From positions 1,674,001 through 1,738,000 of the forward strand of contig JAPVLO010000044.1 in NCBI GenBank assembly GCA_027257055.1: a stretch of 64,000 bases of DNA, given 5' to 3'. The notes below the pieces were generated by a model, which saw only the letters and a program-made list of their open reading frames with translations, did not search any database and was not told the origin of the DNA. How positions within the stretch are numbered: position 1 is the first letter of the stretch; the number at the start of each line of letters is the position of its first letter. The translations under genes and the position numbers were made by a program. This stretch comes from Cephalopachus bancanus (lineage: Eukaryota > Chordata > Mammalia > Primates > Tarsiidae). Below, in pieces: positions 1-12,095 of this stretch.

Positions 1-559
1 TTTTCAATCTCTTCCTAATTATCTCACAAAGTTGAAAGCTTGCCAGTTTCATCCTATCCCACAGAGTCTGATTTTTACATCATGAATGTCTATTGTACAT
101 AAGAACCTGAATATCTGTGTTTTCCATAAAGATTAAAATAAAGGCCCATTTAAAATTTTCTGGGGTTGTGGAACTGATTATAGGAAACATGGGGAAATAA
201 TGAAAACTTTAAAGGATTCCTAACAATGATCAACACTGATCACACAGGTGTGTGCGTTTTGCACACCCATATGGGAGCACACACATATTCTCTGCACCTT
301 AGTCTCGCCTTCTCTATTTAATTCTCCAGTGTGAGTGTGATTGCTGGCATCCTGGGACCTTCTGGATACTTCTCCCAGGCTGTTGGATATCTGATTGTTG
401 CTACCCTTAGACATTGAGGCAAAAAGACACCTAGAGCAACTCAGAAAATGGTCTGGCTTGCTTTAAACATTACCTCTCTCGTCATTTAGTCTCTACCCCC
501 CTATACGGTTGCCGGCTGTGATCTGCTGCCTTTCAACTTGGAATAAAATACATTACTTA

Positions 560-960
560 TGCAGTGAATGTTTTTAATGTAACAAAGCAAAGGAATAAAA
601 ATGCCTTACAACAGTTTTATTAAAAACAAATTCCCACAGTAAATACATATACACTCCGTCTCTGGGAGCAAAACAGCCAAGGACATCACCACTAAGTGCT
701 CTGGGAAGTGCTTATAAATTACTTGAAATAAAAAACATTGTTGCCTGGACATCAGGGATGAAATGCTGCAGTTTGTAATAAATTAACACAGAACTTTACT
801 TCCCCTCCTCGAACAAAGCAGCCATTTGTCTGAATAACCCACATTCAGCTGTGAGTTATATTTTCACAACTGCAACTGCATTCATTTGCAAATTATTCTG
901 CAGTTTTAATGCTCAAGTTTTAAATACCTTGAGAACTAATAAATAAAGCAAAGGAGAGCA
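560..960. promoter_or_regulatory. Candidate conserved non-coding element (enhancer-like)
   Basis: This is non-repetitive sequence of mixed composition with several transcription-factor-like words: CATTTGTCTG, an octamer-like ATTTGCAAAT near 892-902, TAATAAATTAA, and CTGCAGTTTTAATG. There is no reading frame of note. It resembles vertebrate conserved non-coding elements by texture only; conservation cannot be measured from one sequence. Confidence 0.35.
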
Positions 961-1312
961 AACAGTTGGCTTGTAGTTTAAAAACTGCCCTAATTTCTGC
1001 TTTTCTTTTGGCTTTTTTCCTTTCAAAGTTTTGTGTTTTGTTTGTTTGTTTGTTTTTTGGTAAATGTTATAGTTTCTTTAAACTACACTTAAAAAATAAA
1101 ATAGAAGTCTGAAATGTATTTAAGGGTATCACACCGGGGAGAAGTTGCTATATTTCCATTAACAGTGGTGGTATTCGGCTAGTACTCATTTTGCATTTTT
1201 AAGACTTTTCTTCCACCAATACTTTAATTTAGTGACAGAATAATTTATAACTATCTTTGAGGGTTTTCCTATTGTGTGCAACTTTTGTCTGCAAGTCTTG
1301 GATTTGGTTAGA

Positions 1313-1370
1313 TTTTTTTTCTCTCTCTCTCTCTCCCTCTACTAGACGGTCCAGAAAAAAAAAAAAAATC
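1313..1370. repeat. Short (CT)n tract and A-run
   Basis: A T-run and a CT dinucleotide run (about 1313-1336) are followed by a run of about 14 A residues near 1355-1368. This is simple-sequence DNA inside the otherwise repeat-free block. Confidence 0.8.
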
Positions 1371-3179
1371 TTAAAAGAAAAGTCGTGTCACTTCCCTTGA
1401 ATTATTTTGATTATAAAACAAAAACTCTGCAAGAAAACTCTTTTCATGACCTGCTCCATAATACAAAACGAACTGCTTTCCAGGTTCTTGAAAGAAAAAT
1501 TTGATAGAAGCATTTGCAGATTCAATTTGAAATTTGAAGGTTATTTTCTAGTCGAAAAATAAATAAATAAATAAGCCCAGTTTCCTTGTGCGGAGTTACA
1601 GGCTTTGTCGAATTTCTTTTGCATTGTTTTAAATAACGTCCTGGGCAGGCAATTGCACTGGATGAAAGTAATGCCACCATTTTCAGGAAGCGATTTGGGG
1701 AGGAAAACTCTTCAGAAGCATGTTATTTTCAGAAAAGTGCCTCATAAAATATTTTTATAAAGTAGGAGTTGAAATCATTTAAAAATCACTCTCTTTTAAA
1801 AATCTGTTTGGAGAAAGATCTTTTGATCCCCTCTTTCTTCTGATCCTCAGCTTTTATTTTGCTCAGAGGTAAACAACATTTGCCTCATTTAAACAACGGC
1901 ATTTGCCATTGTGGTTCTTAAATAGTTTTCCAGTCACCCTATGGCAATTCATCACATGGGATAAAATAAGGATACTTTGCATCCAAGACTTTTATCACCT
2001 CCTAGAAAATGTTTGTTGTTTTTTTGCTTTGGTTTTTTTACTCCCTCCCGCCCCAGCCCCCATCCCAAGCTGCAGGGGATTGTTTTAGGACCTTTCAAAG
2101 CCTTTTGTGAAGAGGCAACCAGAGTCCTTGTGCAGAGAATAAGAAATGCTTGATTACATGCACTGCAAAACGGGAGATATTTCCAAATTCCCTTTTAATT
2201 AAGATGTCTAAATAGCCATTTCCTTAGAGAGAGAGATTTCCAAACAGTTTAAAAATAAGGATGCTTAACTGCAACAGACATCCTGCCCTCTCTGACCCTG
2301 GAGGGAGGGGGCTGTCACCTGGGGGGAGGTAAATGGACAGTCGTAACTCTATAAAGGTCAGATGGGGCACCCAAAATCGAGGCCGGGATGCTGAGGTTAT
2401 AGAACCACAGAGCTTTAATAACACTGTGGGCTTTTTAGTTAAGAGAAAATCGCTTCTCTAGTTATCCAGGTTGTTTCTGCAATGCATACACCTTTGTCAT
2501 TTTTTAAAAATCACTCAATGATTGCTGATTTGGTGCTATTTGATTATCTGACCATCCAAGCCTGATTAAGAGCATTTGCTTGGGCCCTAAGGACTTCATA
2601 GCTGGCCACCCATCTGGTGTTAGGCTTGAGTCTGTGAAAATCCCTCAGCTTAGCACTGAATATTCTTTTTAAAGACGTTTAAGTAAAAGGGCTGACATTA
2701 GCATATGTTCCCCCCAAGTGTCCTGTTGAACTTTCTGCTGGGCATTACCCTACCACGGGCTTTCTGGATGTTGTCCAATGAGAGATTGGCTTGGAACTGT
2801 AAAATTAGCCATCTGCCTATTAAAAATGTAACCAGCTGCATCCGATGAAACACAGTGACTATTGAAATGAACTCATCCGGGAGAGAACTCGAGTCCCCTG
2901 CTTGGACATTTTTCCAATCTACTGCTGGACTGAGACACTCCACAAGCAAAGAGCCTCCCGTCCTTGTTTGGGGGAAAACGGCATGACTCTCAAGGATGAA
3001 GAAGATTCGTGGGTTTGTTTTGTTACTAAAATTCTGGCATTTCTCAGGATGACTTGGACTTTAAGTGCTGAATACTGTTTCTCTGCCACTTGCTTAAAGC
3101 AACTGACTGTTGCAAGAAATACAAAATAAATTAACAAATCCCTAGTATCTCTCCCTTACTTCAAGATGTTATGTTAAGA

Positions 3180-3560
3180 TATTTCATCCCAAGTCCTGGC
3201 CATTTCTAATAAACTTTAATCTTCAAGCCTTAAATACTGTGAGCTGCACATAATAACTTAAAACAGGGAGCTGGAGCCATAATTATTCCTGCAAGCGCTA
3301 CCATTTCAGTAGATATTAAGCATTTTACATTTACCATAAGGTCTGTTTATTAAAAATGAGAATGTTCAATAGCTTGCGCTATTTTTTTTCTAAAGCCTAA
3401 TGGAGCATTAAAAAATAATTCATTAACTAATTAACAAAACTGTGTTTATTTACAGTATATAAAATGTTTTTATCAGGAAAATAACACACCATAATACAGC
3501 GTTGTGTTGACAGCAAAACATCTGCAGCTTAATTTAATGCATCTACTAAATGACGATGGG
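3180..3560. promoter_or_regulatory. Candidate conserved non-coding element rich in TAAT sites
   Basis: This dense AT-rich block contains ATAATTATT, CATTAACTAATTAAC, TTAATTTAATGC and other homeodomain-type cores. It has no transposon or simple repeat apart from a T-run near 3380. No coding frame is visible. Enhancer function is inferred from motif density and lack of repeats. Confidence 0.35.
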
Positions 3561-3899
3561 AAATCAAAGGATGTTTAAACAGCTACTTCTCTGCCTGTGA
3601 TTTTTGTTTCTCTTTAGAGGTCACAAGCACCAAGGAAAGATGCCCCTTGGGAAACTAGAGCTATTTTCAAAGGTGCTCAATACAAAAATCTTTATGCAAT
3701 TATAGAAGGACCGGTCTGCACATGGTTTGGACTCCGTGCCAGTTAACACAGATGGGTCCATACAAATGTCCTAAATCTAACTGCTTGGAAGCCACTACGT
3801 GCTTTTTGGTTGAACCATATAAAATTGTCTCTTTTGTAGGTCAAAATTGGTCAAATGTTGACAGCTTTCTTACATTCAATCTAAGATTTTTCTATTTGA

Positions 3900-4046
3900 A
3901 TTTTCTTCCCTTCCTTCTTTCCTTTTTCTTTTCTTTCTGCCCCATTCTCTCTCTCTTTCTTCCTCCCCCCTTTTCTTTTCTCTCTTTCCGCTCCCCCCCC
4001 CCACTTTCTCTCCCTCCCTCTCTCTTTCTTTTTTTCTCTCTCTTTA
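3900..4046 (+). repeat. Polypyrimidine tract, about 145 bp
   Basis: The + strand is almost purely C and T for about 145 bases, with CTTTCT, TCCCTC and C-run segments. The long frames here encode only Ser/Phe/Pro/Leu or Arg/Lys/Glu strings and are artefacts of this composition. Such tracts can form triplex (H-DNA) structures. Confidence 0.9.
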
Positions 4047-4748
4047 TTATTTTTCCTTGGGCATGATTTTTGCAAACATAAAAAAAAGGCTCAAAGTAAG
4101 TATGAATTGATAAGCTTGCCTATTAGATTATCCTATTTTAAAATGTATTTTATTCGGTTCATTTTCACACTAAGCTCTCCTCTGCCCCTGCCTGAAACTT
4201 CTCAAAGGCAAAAGGTTTTCTGTTTGTTTATAGGTTTGATTTTCTTATCACCAGCCCAATATGAAACCCCAAGTGAAAGACATAGTAGTCATCGTATTAC
4301 ATGCAATTCAGGTAGATGGATGAATTATAACCTCTCAGAAAAAAATATTATAATCCGGAGGGAAAAATCAGCAATAATACAGGCAAATGTGATGTTTTGA
4401 AAATTTGTCCTTCATTCACTTTAGACCTAAAACTGAGTGACCTCAGGAATTGCAAAATGGACTAGGAAAAAAAAATTGTTTTCCCCATAACACCCAAGCA
4501 TAGTCTGTGTGTCTACCTTTGTTATAACTATGCACTAATAATAAAATGTTTTATTTCAACTCAGCTATGCAGGGGCCATCCCTGCTGTCTTTTTACAGTA
4601 GAACTCTGGATTTTTAACAGCCATAAGAAAATTTCCTATAGCAATTTCACCTGTTTCAAATGCAAACATATTTTAAGCTTTTTGAGCTACACAGAACAAA
4701 TAGGATGTATCATAGAAGCTGAAAAACTGTTTAAAATTAGAATTAAAA

Positions 4749-5050
4749 GCCGGCCTCGGTGGCTCAGCCTGTAATCCCGCGTCTTGGGAGGCTGGTGAGT
4801 GAATTGCCTGAGCCCGCGGGTTTGAGACCCACCTGGGCAACTTGGTGAGACCTCATCTCTACAATAAATAAAAATAAATAAATAATAAATAAATTAGCCG
4901 GGCGTGGTAGCATGCGCCTGTAGTTCCAGCTACTTGGAAGGCTGAGGTGGAAGGATCGCCAGAGCCCAGCAGGTCGAGGCTGTGGTGGCCAGGAGCGGCG
5001 ACTGAACTCCAGTTGGGGTGACAGAGTGAGATTCCGACTCAAAAAAAAAA
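4749..5050 (+). mobile_element. Alu (palindrome class, early member)
   Basis: A full-length dimeric Alu in + orientation. The flanking target-site duplication AAAATTAGAATTAAAA lies at 4733-4748 and 5047-5062. The left monomer has the shortened A box (GGCTCAGCCTG) and GCGGGTTTGAGACCCAC around the B box, so one stem pair is broken. It still has the longer CAACTTGGTGAGACC and an AATAAATAAA-type linker, which marks it as an early member of the class. Confidence 0.95.
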
Positions 5051-5181
5051 ATTAGAATTAAAAAAGACTGGTTCAGCAAATTATACTTATTGGTCAGGAT
5101 TGTTTTAACCATGTCTCTCTCAATTTATACATGAGGGGTTGTGTCATTTTTATCTATTAATTCACAATACTAATATCTGTT

Positions 5182-5531
5182 GTACAGTTACAACCATGTG
5201 TCACCTAACCAAGGGGATACGTTCTGAGAAACACAACATTAGGCAAGTTTGTCAGTGTGTGAACATCATAGAGTGTGCTAACACAAACGTAGATGGTCTA
5301 GCCTACTACACACCTGGGCTATGTGGAATAGCCTATTGCTCCTAGGCTACACACCTGAACAGCATGTTACTGTACTGAATACCACAGACAATTGTAATAC
5401 AATAGTATTTGTGTCTCTGAATATATCTGAACATAGGAAAGGTACTGTAAAAATATGATCTTGTGTGACCACTGGCATATATGCAGTGTCAGTGTTATTG
5501 GTCGAATGTTGTTATGCAGTGCATGACTATC
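5182..5531. mobile_element. Tigger-like non-autonomous DNA transposon
   Basis: A 350-base element whose ends (CAGTTACAACCATGTGTCAC and the complement of GTTATGCAGTGCATGACT) are diverged inverted repeats. The interior has the phrases I associate with pogo/Tigger-related mammalian elements, such as TAGCCTACTACACACCTGGG and CATGTTACTGTACTGAATAC. It carries no transposase frame. The family is assigned from memory of the consensus style; the exact subfamily is not claimed. Confidence 0.65.
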
Positions 5532-6539
5532 TATAAATGCAGCCACAATTGTGTTATTGAGGGTTGAATAAGGATGTTGGTTTGGTTCCCTGTACTGGGA
5601 CCATGTTAGGGAACCATCCATATAGCCTCAATCATTTTCCCTTTCCACCAGCTCCAGATCTTGAGGTCACTGTTAAAGCAGGATACCAAGAATCTGTACC
5701 CTAGCATCAGAGTTTTTCTTGAGCAGGGATAGAAATTATTTAGCAAATATGCTACCGCTAACCCTTGCTGTGACCTTGGCAGACATTGCTAGTAGATTCC
5801 AGCAGTCTTTCTTATTGACCCTCAGAAGATGCCTCAAAACACATACTACGAATTAATCAGAATTGGATTAACAGATCCACATGGAGATCAAATCAAGGAC
5901 CTAAAACAGCAGGATAAATTATTTCACCACCAGGTGGTCCAGTGTGGCCTCAATTAACCATAACCTAACTGATCAACTCCTTCAGTTAAGCAGGTTTGTT
6001 TTTCTTCTGGTTGCTTGCTATCTGTAGGAGAGATACATTAAAAAAGAAAAACCGCATATCACAGAATTATCGAAACCTATAACCTTCCAGACTATTTCCC
6101 GAGGTCAGGTCCCAACTAACCATCTCTCATTCCATTTGCACTCACCCTTTAGGCTTGGACGGTACAAAATGGTGTTTAGACTGACAACAAAACCAGATTT
6201 GTTTTCTCAACTATACTTCACTTTCAATAGACTCAGACATTTTAGAAAAAGTAAGGAAAAAATACACTTAACGAATGAAAACTAGTATTAAAAAGGATTT
6301 TCCAAAAGGATTCACACTGCCTTACTTTATTTGCATTTTGGACAATGGAGAAAATGCTCTAATCAGAGTTCAGTGAGAGCACGTCCCTGCAGAGGGCCTT
6401 CAATGGCTCCCTATTGCTCACAAAATAGCCCAGGCACTTTTCTGTGCAAAAGACAACATGTTTTGTACACTTTTATCTCACACAGTCTCGTGCCTCCATT
6501 CCCTTCTCCACCCTGTTATTCCACCTCTGTAAATTATTT
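5532..6539. other. Unique sequence, nothing recognised
   Basis: No repeat family, coding signature or RNA gene is recognised between the Tigger-like element and the L2-like stretch. Confidence 0.5.
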
Positions 6540-6720
6540 ACCCGCATTGTTTTCTCAGATTCCTGTGCCCTTGCATAGATTGTATTCCCTGCTGGGTATA
6601 TGCTGTTTTCTCTGCCTAGTTAACTTCTACTTATCCCTCAAGCCCCAATTCACATGTCAACCTCATCTGGGCCTGATACCCACAGATAGAGTCTATTGCT
6701 TTCTTCCTAAGCGTAGTTGT
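6540..6720. mobile_element. L2-like remnant
   Basis: The text around CCCTGCTGGGTATATGCTG, then CTTATCCCTCAAGCCCCAATT, resembles the common L2 3' region in which a trade-mark CCTGGAATG...CTCAGCTCAAATGTCAC stretch occurs. It is strongly diverged. A long open frame across it (6331-6774) has no recognisable domain. Confidence 0.45.
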
Positions 6721-6744
6721 ATGATTTACTTCATAAATCCAGAC

Positions 6745-6950
6745 CCTGAAGCAAGATTCCTGAGTAAGCAATGATAGCTGCCTCCTTGCTAGCTGTGAGT
6801 CTACTGGCAAGTCATCTCATATCTCCATGTTTTGGTTTTTCCATCTATAAGATGGGGATCGTCGTAAAAAAACTGAAAATTAAGAACGGACCCACATACA
6901 ATGTGCTCAGAATGCCAAATAGTGCTAACAAATATTAGCTAATGCTTTCA
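6745..6950 (+). mobile_element. MIR element
   Basis: An old tRNA-derived SINE. It has a core-like AGCTGTGAGTC and the characteristic CCATCTATAAGATGGGGATC, followed by the degenerate 3' part. Confidence 0.7.
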
Positions 6951-7574
6951 ATGATAATTTTACATTTCTTTGTCTGGGACCCCCCCCAACAACCTTAAAA
7001 AGGACAGAAATCTTATTTTATGTATTCTTGTACTCCTAGTTCTCAGCCTGGAGCCTGACATAGTGTAAACACTCGGGCAAGGTTTCCTGGGACTTGCTAA
7101 ATGAAGAATAAGGGAATGGGAAAAATGAAGAAAAAGGGAAGTGTTAAGAGTGGTTGAAACAGATATTGTATTAGGATAGACAACAAACAAAAAGACAAAA
7201 AGAAAAAAAACAGAATGTATGTATCCCATTAACACATATCTATTATTAAAAAGGTAGTTGAAAATACAGTTTCTTATACATTAGTCTTACATCAAGGAAA
7301 GTAGAGAATTGTCACTTTTGTGAGAGGAAAAACCTCACTGGGCTTGGTTATTTTCCACTCTCATGGTGAGGACAGATGACTTCGGAAAACATGATGCTAA
7401 ACGTATCGTCTTTTTCTCCATCTAAACTTTGATGTCCCCAAACCCAAACCAGCCCATGCCAAGCAGAAGAGTGTGGGTGTGAAAGAGCTTCTAGAAGCAC
7501 AAGGTCTCTCATGGCTGGAGAAGCAGCATCCTTTTAATAGTAGATCTCTCTTCCCGTCTCTCCCCATTAAAGCA
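6951..7574. other. Unique sequence, nothing recognised
   Basis: No repeat, gene or RNA is recognised. Frames here are short and unremarkable. Confidence 0.5.
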
Positions 7575-7815
7575 TGGGCTCTAGAGCCAGACAACCTGGG
7601 TTTGAATCCCTGTCACGATGTTTACCAACTGTGTAACGCCCAACCAGTCATTGTACCCTTTTTGTCTTCAGTTTTCTTGTCTGTAAAGCGAGGGATAATG
7701 TGAGCATGACCTCCCAGGATTGTAGTAAAGAGAGATAAGATAATCCTTGTAAATCTCTGAGTACTGCACCTGGCGAGAAAGGTGCACTTCATAAACGTGT
7801 GCTGTCATTATTATC
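7575..7815 (+). mobile_element. MIR element, near full length
   Basis: A well-preserved MIR: GGCTCTAGAGCCAGACAACC, then TGGGTTTGAATCCCTG, ACCAACTGTGTAAC, and the TCTGTAAAGCGAGGGATAAT segment. It ends in the ATAAACGTGTGCTGTCATTATTA-type tail. Confidence 0.85.
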
Positions 7816-9084
7816 AAATGAGCTTGCATAAGGAATTCAGAGGCTTGATTGGGGAAGCTGGGCTGAAAGCAACTTTCCAGATAAGAAGAAGTAGGCTGGG
7901 ACATAGGGGAATGCATCTGGCATTTAGTGGGAGCAGGAAAATGTGCTTTCTTCTCTTCCCTGTGTTTGGATTGGCTTTTAAAACCTCCGTTAACCTTAGT
8001 TGCAACACTGCACTGAAATGTTACTCCCAGGATTTGACATTTCCTTATTCTTCGTACTACTGTTTTCTCCTTTGTTGCTTTGAAAATATGAATTAATGAT
8101 GAATACTAATGAGCCCCGTGACAAGGCACACCTCTGTCTAGACGCCACTAAACGTTGGGAGCTTCAAGACTCATGACACTTCTAAGGAGGGAAAACGTAA
8201 AGAATCTTTTCCCTGATTTCTAAACTCACATGGCACAAATAATTATTTTCTCTCCTTTTCCTCCCGTCCAACTTCATACCTTTAAATAGTTTTAAAGGAT
8301 CTTCATGAAAACCTCATGAATAAGACTTTGAACTTGTTCATAAGATTTTATGTGTCTACCTGGAGTAGACATGAAATTGCTTTTTTAAAAAGTACTGTTG
8401 CATTTATGAAAATCTTTCTGGATGCCTTTTTATTGTCCTGTGCTTTTTTTTTTTCTTTTATTGTTTCTGATGTTGTTTCATGGAGCTTGGGGATTTGTGA
8501 AGCAGCCAGCCAGAGGGAACTGAAGTCATTGATACTGAACACACAGTGACTTCCTAGCTGATGCCAATTTTCCCTCCCCCTCCAATAAAAACAGCAATAT
8601 TCGTCTGCCATTGGCATCAAAGACCATTTTTATGGCATGGTCTGTATCACTATCTCAACACAATGGTGGACTTCTGGGCATTAAAAGCCTAGGAAAAACT
8701 AAGAAGAACTATAATATGCAGGATTTTGGAATTAAGTCATACAACTAATTTGGGTACTGTAAGCTTAGACATTTTCTTAGGCTGTGTCAGTACTTACACT
8801 AAAGGTGTTCTGTTCATTCAACAGAAATTGTAGTTAGGAACAGCTGTGAGAAACAAACAATACCTTGCTATTTGGGATCTCTCTCTATCCTGAGTTTCTT
8901 TTCTTGGTTGCTCTCTGCAGAACAGATGCCTGGACACGAACAACTGAGAAGAAATGCCAAGAAGATAGGAGCAGTCAGCAAGACTCTGGGGGCCCATCAA
9001 AGCCATCACAAATGTTACCTGCACTTCATGAGACTTGGGAGCACCCTCAGTGAAACAGGGGTTTTTTCTTAAGAAGAACTCTAC
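7816..9084. other. Unique sequence, nothing recognised
   Basis: I recognise no interspersed repeat or gene. The short frames lack domains and codon bias. A T-run lies near 8446-8454. Confidence 0.5.
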
Positions 9085-9262
9085 TTCTGAAGATGTGAGT
9101 TCAAATCCTAACTAGCATGTGACCTTAGCCCTATTGACTCATGATTCAGTTTACCTATCTGTAAAATGGGGATATTGTTAGAACCTCCTCCCTCTGCTTG
9201 TCAGGATTATGTTAGGTAACTGCAATATCTGTGCGAGTAAATAAAGGGCTTAGCCTAGTAAC
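9085..9262 (+). mobile_element. MIR element
   Basis: It contains TGAGTTCAAATCCTAACTAG, a GTGACCTTAG core, ATCTGTAAAATGGGGATATT, and a degenerate 3' end before AGGGCTTAGCC. Confidence 0.8.
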
Positions 9263-9739
9263 TGGCTAATGGTACAAGCTCAGTGCTTGTTGTTGATGAT
9301 GACATACATAAACAGAATAAGTAATCAGGGAACCAAGCTACACAGGGGCTCCTACTCATCACAGAGAACATTGTCTCCAGGATTCACAGGAGCAGATGAC
9401 TTTCTTGCCCAGGAATTCCTGTACACAGGGGATTGTTTCTATTTATTTGAAATTATGCTTAGCAGCACTTCCTTGACTTGCTTGCTCATTCAGGGGCAAA
9501 TTTCTCATTGGCCACCACTATAAGTTTTCTAATCATGTATTCATCAAATCATGTCCTCTATTAGCATATATATTTATTCAACAACAATTTCACCCAGAAC
9601 CTCTAGGTCTAAGCAGTGAAGCTAGTTGAGGGCAGGGTGGGGAATAAACTTAGTCTTTATACCAAACTGTCACTAATAGTGTTGTTTAAGTGCCAGTAGG
9701 CACCCATTTGCCTATGACTTTCTCCAGAACATGGACTGT

Positions 9740-9837
9740 TTCTTTCCTTCCTTCCTTTCCTTCCATTATTCCTTCCCTCCCTCCCTCCTTCCTTCTTTCC
9801 CTCCTTTCTTCCTCCTTTCCTTTTTCTTTCTTTCCAT
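9740..9837 (+). repeat. (CTTC)n / CT-rich polypyrimidine tract
   Basis: About 98 bases are almost pure pyrimidine on the + strand, with TTCC/CTTT tetramer periodicity. The opposite strand reads as an artefactual Gly/Arg/Lys/Glu frame. Confidence 0.9.
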
Positions 9838-11808
9838 CTATGACAATGGGAGTAGACATTCATTTACTTTGGTTTGACGCAATAGCAATGACTCAATCTG
9901 CACTCAAAAAATGTTACAACTCTTTCAGGTCAAGAAACATGATTGTTTCTCGCAAGCCAAGATGTAGTCACAAATCACATGATCCCACAGGCCAGCACTG
10001 GCTTTGGTCATGGCTGGTCTGATTCAGCCCGAAGCAGGAAGGCGAATGTGGTTAATTAAGACTACAGGGAATGTTTAGACTGTGTGCAACCGATACCCCA
10101 GACACCGTCTCCAAGTGTTACTGGAGATGGAGTTCTGCATACAACTCAAATGTTACTGTACTTCCTAAAATCCTTCCAGATACTGTCAGGGAGGGACTTA
10201 AGAGGAATGACTTAGCACGTTTAAAATTGTCCTGGTGGCACACTTAAACAATGGTGACTGATGAGAAAGGACAAGTAGTAATTCCCGAATTATGTTTCTA
10301 TTTGTGCTTTAGTTATAACATTGCAGGAAGAGAACAAGACTGGGTTTCCTCACGGCCTCCACAGAACTGGGTTTAGCGGCTCTAACAAGGATGATGCTGA
10401 TAAAGGCATGGTGAGTGCAGGAATGAATAGGTGAAACTATCATATCTTTGATAGACCAGCAGAGATCTCTCCTGGCTCTTTGGTGAAAGATCTCAGACAA
10501 AAACATTAAGTGCAAATGATTTTCTCTACTAATGACAATAGGGCAGAACCTACTGGACAAACACACCCTGAAGTGGTTTTCGAATTCTAAATAAAAGATA
10601 ATTTGTCCTCCTGCTAATTACTCATTTAGCTTCAGAAATCAGCCAGTTGGCACAAGACACTAAGACATACCTATTCCAAACTAGAGCTCATCACAGAAAT
10701 CCTCAACAAGTACAACTCCCAATGCAAATGATGCTCCCCAGGAAGGTTTGCAGTGAAAGTAGTTCCACAAAATCCTCCAAGAAGCAAGGGTTCTCGTTCC
10801 ATTAAGTAGAGAAATACTGCAACAATGACCCTTTCTTGGAGATTCACAATGCACATTATTCTGTTAAGACATCTGCCACAACAGAAAAACTTATTCAATT
10901 GTGTTTAATACAATGATTCCCAAATATGTTTGGTCATAGAACTCTAAAACATATACTTGTACATTAAATATATTTTTAAAATTTGTATCTATATCTTACC
11001 TGTGTCCATATTTATAGAGATATGGATTTATATTCTGAAAAAATGGTTTCTAATGAAACATACATAACTTGTCTTGGTTAGATTGTGCTGGTTGTGTTGA
11101 AGCTGAACTTGGTCACAGGTGAATAAGAGTTTACCCTCCAAGTAGCTACGTGTGTGATTTGATGCCTACAGAAGGTTTTGACTAGGGAGATTATATGCAG
11201 AGCAGAATGGAGAAACCCTAGGTACAGGAATTAATGGAAGTGGGGACAATGAAAGTAGAAGAAAATGGTAAGATATCTGAATTTGTAACTACCACCAGCT
11301 CTACCCCCCTCTACTTACATGCCCCAAATAGCTGATTGAGCCCTGTAGTAGAAATGGCTAAAACCAAGAACTGTCTTTCTGAGAGACTGTGAGGTCTAGT
11401 CATTGACTGTGTTGATTTAGAGACCAGGTGGCAAAGCATACAACTGATGGCAGGAAGCTCAGAGGAGTGGGGTTCTCTAGGGGTAGCTGTGGCTGACCGA
11501 AGGGTCAGAGTAGAAACCCATGAGTATAATCATTCCAGAGCACCTGTTGGACACTACCTGCCCTGAGATTCCTCACAATAACTGAGGAAATTGTCACAGT
11601 CACATTGTCCAACTGGTCAGTCATAAGAACATTTTAGTTTTGTTCATAATCTCTAAGCATTAGTGGGCTTTTACAAGACATCTTAATGTCTTATACCTCA
11701 GTCTTTTTTTATCTTTAAGCATGACTAAAATCAGAATGGGTAATTTTCACTCAAAGTCACCTCTTTTCAAAATCTTCTCAGTTCTAATGAAATTGTCCAT
11801 TAATGGTT
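9838..11808. other. Unique sequence, nothing recognised
   Basis: About 2 kb without a repeat or gene I can name. Frames are 60-85 residues, unrelated to any family I recognise, and lack consistent splice or start context. Confidence 0.45.
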
Positions 11809-11822
11809 ATCTTTCATATTCT

Positions 11823-12095
11823 TTTTTTTTTTTCTTTTGAGTTGGAGTCTCACTCTGTTGCCCAGGCTGGAGTGCAGTGGCACACTCACGGTCACCCCAG
11901 CGTTGACCTGCTGGGCTCCAGCTATCCTTCCACCTCAGCCTTCCAAGTAGCCAGAACTACAGGCGTGCTCTACCACGCCTGGCTAATTTTTTTTTTTTAA
12001 TTGTAAAGATGAGGTCTCACCAAGTTGCCTGGACTGGTCTCAAACCCGCGGGATCAAGCAATCTACTCACCTTGACATCCCACTGAGCCGGGCCC
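11823..12095 (-). mobile_element. Alu, - strand, transitional B-box variant
   Basis: A dimeric Alu in - orientation. The perfect target-site duplication ATCTTTCATATTCT lies at 11809-11822 and 12096-12109. Read in its own sense, the B-box region is GCGGGTTTGAGACCAGT: the 5' half of the stem has changed but the 3' half is still the ancestral CCAG. About 25 bases of the left-monomer head are deleted between the AGTGGGATGTCAAGG stretch and the 5' end. Confidence 0.93.

Larger units (their letters stand above)
1..4732. other. Transposon-free, AT-rich non-coding block
   Basis: I recognise no Alu, L1, LTR, MIR or DNA transposon in this stretch, while the rest of the window carries one every 1-3 kb. 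The sequence is AT-rich and contains many TAAT/ATTA homeodomain-type cores and bHLH-like CATTTG words. Reading frames are short, overlap on both strands and show no domain. Exclusion of transposons plus dense TAAT motifs is typical of conserved regulatory DNA near developmental genes. That reading is inference; only the absence of recognisable repeats is seen directly. Confidence 0.55.

Noticed and set aside
3722..4066. 114-codon frame with Ser/Phe/Pro-rich end
   Set aside because: The C-terminal half is the polypyrimidine tract read as protein.
6331..6774. 147-codon plus-strand frame
   Set aside because: It lies across L2-like and MIR DNA, shows no domain and no splice context. A frame of this length is expected by chance in 64 kb plus repeats.
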